Positions 59,770 to 64,000 of a stretch of DNA of 64,000 nucleotides are shown here, piece by piece. The translations under genes were made by a program, and so were the position numbers. Each line of letters starts with the position of its first letter. Position 1 is the first letter of the stretch. The notes under the pieces were generated by a model. That model saw only the letters and a list, made by a program, of their open reading frames with translations, searched no databases and was not told the DNA's origin. Source of the stretch: Streptomyces pseudovenezuelae (lineage in GTDB: Bacteria > Actinomycetota > Actinomycetes > Streptomycetales > Streptomycetaceae); the NCBI RefSeq assembly GCF_029892565.1, contig NZ_JARXVH010000032.1, positions 1 through 64,000 on the forward strand. The letters are read 5' to 3'.

Positions 59770-61374
59770 ATGACCGTCATCGAGGAACGCACCGTCGCCC
59801 CGCCTCCACCCACACCCCCACCCCCGACCACCCACTCCCGGCTCGCCGAACTGGAGTCGATACGGCAGCTCGCGCACGAGGGGCCGGCCCCGGGGGCGAG
59901 CGATCAGCAGCACGCGCGCGGCAAGCTCACGGCCCGCGAACGCGTCGAACTCCTCCTGGACCAGGGCTCGTTCAGCGAGATCGAGCCGCTGCGCCGGCAT
60001 CGCGCCACCGGCTTCGGGCTGGAGGCCAGGCGGCCCTACACGGACGGCGTGGTCACCGGCTGGGGCACGGTCCACGGCCGTACCGTCTTCGTCTACGCCC
60101 ATGACTTCCGTATCTTCGGCGGTGCCCTCGGCGAGGCGCATGCCGCCAAGATCCACAAGGTGATGGACCTCGCGCTGGCGGCCGGCGCCCCGCTGGTCAG
60201 CCTCAACGACGGGGCCGGCGCCCGGATCCAGGAGGGCGTCTCGGCGCTCGCCGGGTACGGCGGCATCTTCACCCGCAACGTGGCCGCGTCCGGCGTGATC
60301 CCGCAGCTCAGCGTGATGCTCGGCCCGTGTGCGGGCGGCGCGGCCTACTCCCCCGCGCTCACCGACTTCGTCTTCATGGTCCGCGGCATCTCGCAGATGT
60401 TCATCACCGGCCCGGACGTCGTCCAGGCGGTGACCGGCGAGCAGGTCACGCACAACGGGCTGGGCGGCGCCGACGTCCACGCGGGCGTCTCCGGGGTGGC
60501 CGCGGGGGCGTACGACGACGAGGCCTCCTGCCTGGAGGACGTACGGCATCTGCTGTCGCTGTTGCCCGCCAACAACCGCGAACTCCCGCCCCACGAACCG
60601 CCGTCTGACGATCCGGAGCGGCGCTGCGAGGCGCTGCTGGACCTGGTGCCGGCCGAGCCGAACCAGGCGTACGACATCCACCGGGTGATCGAGGAAGTCG
60701 TCGACGACGGCGACTTCTTCGAGGTGCAGCCCTCCTGGGCGGCCAATCTGGTGTGCGGGCTGGCCCGGCTGGACGGGCACGTCGTCGGTGTGGTCGCCAA
60801 CCAACCGGCGGCGACGGCAGGGGTGTTGGACATCGCCGCGTCCGAGAAGGGCGCGCGGTTCGTGCAGTTCTGCGACGGCTTCAACATCCCGCTGGTGACG
60901 CTGGTGGACGTGCCGGGCTTTCTGCCGGGGGTGGGGCAGGAGCACGCCGGCATCATCCGGCACGGCGCCAAACTCCTGTACGCGTACTGCAATGCGACGG
61001 TCCCGCGCATCTCGCTGGTGCTGCGCAAGGCGTACGGCGGCGCGTACATCGTCATGGACTCCCGCTCGATCGGCGCCGACCTGGCGCTTGCCTGGCCCAC
61101 CAACGAGATCGCGGTGATGGGCGCAGAGGGCGCCGCGAACATGGTCTTCCGGCGGGAGATCGCCGCCGCGGCCGATCCGGAGGCGGCCCGGGCCCGGCGT
61201 ATCGCGGAGTACAAGTCGGAGCTGATGCACCCCTATTACGCGGCCGAGCGCGGCCTGGTCGACGACGTCATCGACCTGCGCGACACCCGCGCCGTGCTGA
61301 TCCGCTCGCTCGCCATGCTCCGCACCAAGCACCGCGACCTGCCCTCCCGCAAACACGGGAACCAGCCGACATGA
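59770..61374 (+). CDS. acyl-CoA carboxylase beta (carboxyltransferase) subunit
   Basis: 534-residue carboxyltransferase of the AccB/PccB type. After a Pro-rich start (PPPPTPPPPTT) comes ARGKLTARERVELLLDQGSF, the oxyanion-hole regions NDGAGARIQEG and GPCAGGAAYSPALTDFVFMV, and the C-terminal half with VDVPGFLPGVGQEHAGIIRHGAKLLYAY and LRKAYGGAYIVMDSRSIGADLALAWP. It transfers CO2 from carboxybiotin to acetyl-, propionyl- or longer acyl-CoA; specificity is not readable here. The biotin (alpha) subunit is not in the window. The ATG is only about 9 bases from the predicted transcript start. Overlaps the epsilon gene by four bases. Confidence 0.96.
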   Translation: MTVIEERTVAPPPPTPPPPTTHSRLAELESIRQLAHEGPAPGASDQQHARGKLTARERVELLLDQGSFSEIEPLRRHRATGFGLEARRPYTDGVVTGWGTVHGRTVFVYAHDFRIFGGALGEAHAAKIHKVMDLALAAGAPLVSLNDGAGARIQEGVSALAGYGGIFTRNVAASGVIPQLSVMLGPCAGGAAYSPALTDFVFMVRGISQMFITGPDVVQAVTGEQVTHNGLGGADVHAGVSGVAAGAYDDEASCLEDVRHLLSLLPANNRELPPHEPPSDDPERRCEALLDLVPAEPNQAYDIHRVIEEVVDDGDFFEVQPSWAANLVCGLARLDGHVVGVVANQPAATAGVLDIAASEKGARFVQFCDGFNIPLVTLVDVPGFLPGVGQEHAGIIRHGAKLLYAYCNATVPRISLVLRKAYGGAYIVMDSRSIGADLALAWPTNEIAVMGAEGAANMVFRREIAAAADPEAARARRIAEYKSELMHPYYAAERGLVDDVIDLRDTRAVLIRSLAMLRTKHRDLPSRKHGNQPT

Positions 61375-61610
61375 GCGACAGGACCAAGGAGGCCGGCGTG
61401 GCCGAAGAGGCCGCGAAGACCGAGGAGTTCGTCCTGCGCGTGGTGCGGGGCACCCCCACCCCGGAGGAGCTGGCCGCCGCCACCGCGGTCCTGCTGGAAC
61501 TGGCCCGACGGTCGCCTGCCGCGGAGGAGCCCGCGCCCGTCCGGCCCGTACCGACCTGGCACCGCCCGACCCTGACCCCGCACCGCGCCGCCACGTCCTG
61601 GCGCCACTGA
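61371..61610 (+). CDS. acyl-CoA carboxylase epsilon subunit
   Basis: 79-residue small subunit found only in actinobacterial acyl-CoA carboxylases. The core is FVLRVVRGTPTPEELAAATAVLLELARR, the typical V-x-RG-x-PT-x-EELAA pattern, and the Trp-containing tail ends PHRAATSWRH. It stabilises and stimulates the alpha-beta complex. The ATG overlaps the beta-subunit stop (ATGA), so expression is coupled. Confidence 0.93.
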   Translation: MSDRTKEAGVAEEAAKTEEFVLRVVRGTPTPEELAAATAVLLELARRSPAAEEPAPVRPVPTWHRPTLTPHRAATSWRH

Positions 61611-61630
61611 CCCGAAGGAGCACGATCACC

Positions 61631-62143
61631 ATGCCGACGACCCCTGTCACGAGCGCGGGCCCGACCACGAGCGCGAGCCACGACAACCGCCCCACCGCGT
61701 ACGTCACTTCGCACGCGGAGACCTTCTCCCTGGAGGACGTCGTCCGGATCAGCGGCCTCGACGCCGACACCCTGCGCTGGTACGAGGACCAGGGCCTGAT
61801 CGAGGGCGCCGCGGAGGACCCCTACGGCGGGCGCGCGTACAGCCCGCTGCACCTGCGCTGGCTGGAGTTCCTCAACCACCTGCGCAGCACCGGGATGTCA
61901 CCGGCCCACATGAACCACTACGTCGAGCTGTACCGCGCGGGCGACTCGACCATCGCCGCCCGCCGCGAACTCCTCGAAGCCCACCGGGAGTTGCTGCGCA
62001 GGCAGGCCCGCGAGCACGACTCCACGCTGCGCTACCTGGACTGGAAGATCGGCTTCTACCTGGAGCGGGAGGCGGCACTCGTACGGGCCTCCGTCGCAAC
62101 CACCGCGTCCACCGCCTCCGCCCCGAGCACGGCGGAGGCGTAG
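61631..62143 (+). CDS. MerR-family transcriptional regulator
   Basis: 170-residue MerR-type regulator. After a Thr/Ser-rich start, the HTH at about 33-75 reads FSLEDVVRISGLDADTLRWYEDQGLIEGA followed by GGRAYSPLHLRWLEFLNHLRSTGM. A helical dimerisation region is next (RRELLEAHRELLRRQAREHDSTLRYLDWKIGFY), as in AdhR/NmlR-like proteins; no metal-binding Cys. AAGGAG precedes the ATG. Third gene of accB - accE - merR. Its last 88 bases overlap the end of the convergent hydroxylase gene. Confidence 0.92.
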   Translation: MPTTPVTSAGPTTSASHDNRPTAYVTSHAETFSLEDVVRISGLDADTLRWYEDQGLIEGAAEDPYGGRAYSPLHLRWLEFLNHLRSTGMSPAHMNHYVELYRAGDSTIAARRELLEAHRELLRRQAREHDSTLRYLDWKIGFYLEREAALVRASVATTASTASAPSTAEA

Positions 62144-63243
62144 GCGCCGGCCACCGGTTCCAGCCGCAGCACGCCGTGCGAGGCGACGGTGTGCACATCC
62201 CGCCACAGCCGGGTCAGTTCACCCGCGCCGGCCCGGATGTGCGCACCGCCGGTACGGAACAGCCGGTCGACGGCTTCGGCGAGCATCCGCGCAGCGACGG
62301 CGGCGTCCCGCCGATTGCCGGCGACCAGTGCCTCGGTGACGGGCTCGGTGTCGGCGCGGCGGGCCGCCCGCTCCAACAGCAGCCCGGCCGCATCGACTTG
62401 GGCCGAGGCCACGGCGAGCGTCTCGCGCACCGCCGCGCTGTCGTGGTTGGGGCGTCCACCGGGCCCCTTCGCCGCTGCCCACTCGGACCACACGGCCACG
62501 GCCCGCCGGGCGGCACCCAGCGCCGGGGCGCAGAACATCAGCCCGCCGGGGAGGTGAGCGGGCACGCGGTGGCAGCGGGCGGCCTCCTGGGCATCGCTCC
62601 CACGCATCAACTCGGCGAGCGGGAAGGTCCGGCGCCGCGGGACAAAGACGTCCCGCACCACGGCCGTATGACTCCCGGTGCCGCGCAACCCGGTGGCGTC
62701 CCAGGTGTCCTCGACGTCCACGGCATCACCCGGCACGGCGCACACCCGCACCCCGTCCCCGTACGCCTCCGGAGCGGCGACCAGCACCCACGCGGCCTGC
62801 TCGACCCCGCTCACGCACGCCCAACTCCCGGTCACCCGCCAGCCGCCGTCGACCGGTTCGGCCCGCCCGGCCGGCGGCACCAGCGCGGCGGCGATCCGCA
62901 CGTCGGGCGAGCCGCCCCACAGCTCCCGCTGCCCCTCCTCGGGGAGCGATGCGGCGAACCTCCCGTGCGCGGCCCACAACATGGCGACCCAGGCGGCGGA
63001 CGTGCAGGCCTCGCCGACGACCGCGATGTCTTCGAGGAGCGCGAGGAAGCTGCCCTCCTTGCCGCCCCACTGCCTGGGCACGAAGTGGCGGGCGAGACCG
63101 GCGGAGGTGAGCGCGGTGACGACCTCGCCGTTCAACTGTCTTTGCTGATCGGCTAGTTGGGCTTGGTCGGCGGCGAGGAGGAGGACGTCGTCGGTGAGGC
63201 GAGGGGCGTGATCGGTGGGGCGAGGGACGTTGTTGGAGGACAT
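62056..63243 (-). CDS. acyl-CoA dehydrogenase-fold flavin monooxygenase
   Basis: 395-residue protein of the acyl-CoA dehydrogenase fold, of the group D two-component monooxygenase type (HpaB/ActVA-like hydroxylases). N-terminal helices contain LARHFVPRQWGGKEGSFLALLEDIAVVGEACTSAAWVAMLWAAH. The beta domain has GWRVTGSWACVSGVEQAAWVLV and TGLRGTGSHTAVVRDVFVP. The C-terminal domain ends with LTRLWRDVHTVASHGVLRLEPVAGAYAS, in which RDxHxxxxH is typical. It would use reduced FMN from a separate reductase (not in the window) to hydroxylate an aromatic or polyketide substrate. A true acyl-CoA dehydrogenase cannot be excluded. Divergent from the ArpA-like gene. Confidence 0.88.
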   Translation of the reverse strand: MSSNNVPRPTDHAPRLTDDVLLLAADQAQLADQQRQLNGEVVTALTSAGLARHFVPRQWGGKEGSFLALLEDIAVVGEACTSAAWVAMLWAAHGRFAASLPEEGQRELWGGSPDVRIAAALVPPAGRAEPVDGGWRVTGSWACVSGVEQAAWVLVAAPEAYGDGVRVCAVPGDAVDVEDTWDATGLRGTGSHTAVVRDVFVPRRRTFPLAELMRGSDAQEAARCHRVPAHLPGGLMFCAPALGAARRAVAVWSEWAAAKGPGGRPNHDSAAVRETLAVASAQVDAAGLLLERAARRADTEPVTEALVAGNRRDAAVAARMLAEAVDRLFRTGGAHIRAGAGELTRLWRDVHTVASHGVLRLEPVAGAYASAVLGAEAVDAVVATEARTSAASRSR

Positions 63244-63261
63244 GGAGCAACTCCCGTCTAC

Positions 63262-63290
63262 AGAAAAGTGCGTTCAAGAAGGTATTCTTT
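63262..63290. promoter_or_regulatory. weaker ARE-like site in the divergent promoter
   Basis: The reverse strand reads ATACCTTCTTGAACGCACTT, sharing ATACCTTC-NN-GAA with the sites at 50897 and 59730. An overlapping palindrome AAGAA-GGTA-TTCTT (63277-63290) is also present. It lies between the hydroxylase gene and the ArpA-like gene. Confidence 0.5.
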
Positions 63291-63320
63291 TGGGAACCAG
63301 GGACGAAGGGATCAGCAGCC

Positions 63321-63878
63321 ATGGCGAAGCAGGCACGCGCGCGCCGCACCCACGAACTCGTCCTCGACGCCGCCGCAGCCGAGTTCCTGCGGCACGGCTA
63401 TCCGCGCGCCAACCTCCAGCACGTGGCGGACCGCACCGGCCTCACCAAGGGCGCGCTGTACGGCCACTTCGCTTCCAAGGAGCAGTTGGCCCAGGCGCTG
63501 ACCACTCATCTCGACGAGGTGGTCGACAAGCTGGTCGCCCGGACCGCGGCGGAAGACCTGCCGGCCAGGGACCGGCTGCGCACCCTGTCCTGCGCGCTGG
63601 CCGAACGGATCGAGTCGGACGTACGGGTCAACGCGGCTCTGCGGCTGGTGATGGACGAGATCCACTCGACGCCCGAACCCCCCAAGCTCCTGGCCGACTT
63701 GCGGGCCCTGGGAGAGCGCCCACCGACCGCGCCCCTCGCCGACCTCGCCATCGTGATCCTGGTGGGCGCCTACTGCACGGCGCCCGACCCGGACCGGCGC
63801 GGACTCGCGGAGCGGGTGCGCGATCTGTGGGACGCGTTCCCGACGGACGGTCAGGCGCTGAGCGGTACGTCCCGGTGA
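63321..63878 (+). CDS. ArpA/ScbR-like TetR regulator (butyrolactone-receptor type)
   Basis: 185-residue TetR protein whose start, MAKQARARRTHELVLDAAAAEFLRHGYPRANLQHVADRTGLTKGALYGHFASKEQLA, follows the gamma-butyrolactone receptor pattern (MAKQxRAxRT, TKGALYxHFxSKExLA). The C-terminal domain is about 30 residues shorter than in ScbR, so it may be a pseudo-receptor or bind a smaller ligand. ATG is well placed. Divergent from the hydroxylase across a region with an ARE-like site. Its last 28 bases overlap the convergent partial gene at the window edge. Confidence 0.85.
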   Translation: MAKQARARRTHELVLDAAAAEFLRHGYPRANLQHVADRTGLTKGALYGHFASKEQLAQALTTHLDEVVDKLVARTAAEDLPARDRLRTLSCALAERIESDVRVNAALRLVMDEIHSTPEPPKLLADLRALGERPPTAPLADLAIVILVGAYCTAPDPDRRGLAERVRDLWDAFPTDGQALSGTSR

Positions 63879-64000
63879 GCGGCGCCGGGACCCCAGGTGG
63901 CCCGGCAGGACGCGAGCGCCGTACCGCCCTGTACGGCGTCGAGCGTCAGCCGCACCCCTGCGGGACCGGTCTCCCGCTCCCCCACCACCAGGTCGATCGG
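63851..64000 (-). CDS. 3' end of a partial CDS at the right edge
   Basis: The reverse frame is open from the edge for 49 residues: it includes PIDLVVGERETGPAGVRLTL and ends HRDVPLSA before TGA at 63851-63853. Third positions are strongly G/C. The strand pattern GVRLTLDAVQGGTALASCRATW could be the last strands of a hotdog-like fold, as in AfsA proteins, but this is a weak guess. It converges with and overlaps the ArpA-like gene by 28 bases. Confidence 0.6.
   Translation of the reverse strand, partial: PIDLVVGERETGPAGVRLTLDAVQGGTALASCRATWGPGAAHRDVPLSA

Noticed and set aside
1..64000. CRISPR arrays, insertion sequences or prophage genes
   Set aside because: No regularly spaced repeats with unique spacers, no transposase or phage structural genes were found; the short tandem repeats are only two to four units.

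Overview
The window looks like chromosomal DNA of a Streptomyces species. It is about 70% GC overall with very GC-rich third codon positions and many GTG/TTG starts. It carries actinobacterial marker genes: the divisome protein SepX/GlpR, the sigma factor HrdD with a SigR-type promoter, and an acyl-CoA carboxylase epsilon subunit. The order fruA-fruK-deoR ... WYL - TetR - hrdD also resembles the Streptomyces core chromosome (from memory, not searched). No CRISPR array, rRNA, insertion sequence or prophage was seen. There is one tRNA, tRNA-Ala(CGC).

Layout. 0-10.2 kb: a Baeyer-Villiger monooxygenase/hydrolase pair with a divergent MerR regulator, exonuclease III, an acetyltransferase, a NarL-type two-component system and a divergent FtsX-type ABC exporter. 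10.2-16.7 kb: a conserved block galU - gephyrin-like glp - moaC - mogA - acetyltransferase - sepX/glpR - tRNA-Ala, with divergent 5-formyl-THF cyclo-ligase. 16.8-31.3 kb: penicillin-acylase family enzyme, K+/H+ antiporter, MFS carrier, FmdB zinc-ribbon protein behind a CIRCE-like operator, MTA phosphorylase-like enzyme, SAF protein, MscL, LtrA, P1 peptidase, an L,D-transpeptidase lipoprotein, a Streptomyces-specific protein and a small membrane protein whose repeat tail is cut by a nonsense codon. 31.3-35.4 kb: fructose operon deoR-fruK-fruA. 35.5-38.1 kb: a Crp-like regulator/membrane protein operon behind a 1.2 kb AT-richer leader with terminators and a possible attenuator or small RNA. 38.1-50.9 kb: regulator/transporter pairs, hrdD, a DODA-type dioxygenase with MarR, an M6 protease and a tandem-duplicated IclR regulator, several with recognisable operators.

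50.9-64 kb is accessory and probably a small-molecule biosynthetic cluster: HAD phosphatase, an unannotated 51-residue peptide, KAS III, an unrecognised 307-residue protein, an ABM-like alpha/beta-barrel protein, an AfsA-like hotdog protein, a TetR repressor, an SDR lacking its YxxxK motif, a tautomerase-fold protein, an MFS exporter, acyl-CoA carboxylase beta and epsilon, a MerR regulator, a flavin hydroxylase and a short ArpA/ScbR-like receptor. Two operator families tie it together. AACCATCTAGTTGGTT-type sites occur three times around the TetR gene. ACCTTC-NN-GAAGG-type sites resembling gamma-butyrolactone autoregulatory elements lie before the phosphatase and the carboxylase, with a weaker one beside the ArpA-like gene. 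AfsA-like synthase, KAS III, HAD phosphatase, oxidoreductases and an ArpA-like receptor together suggest a signalling-lactone/furan-like pathway or a product cluster under such signalling. This is the most interesting part of the window; the product is unknown. Coordinates of short sites were counted by hand and may be off by one.
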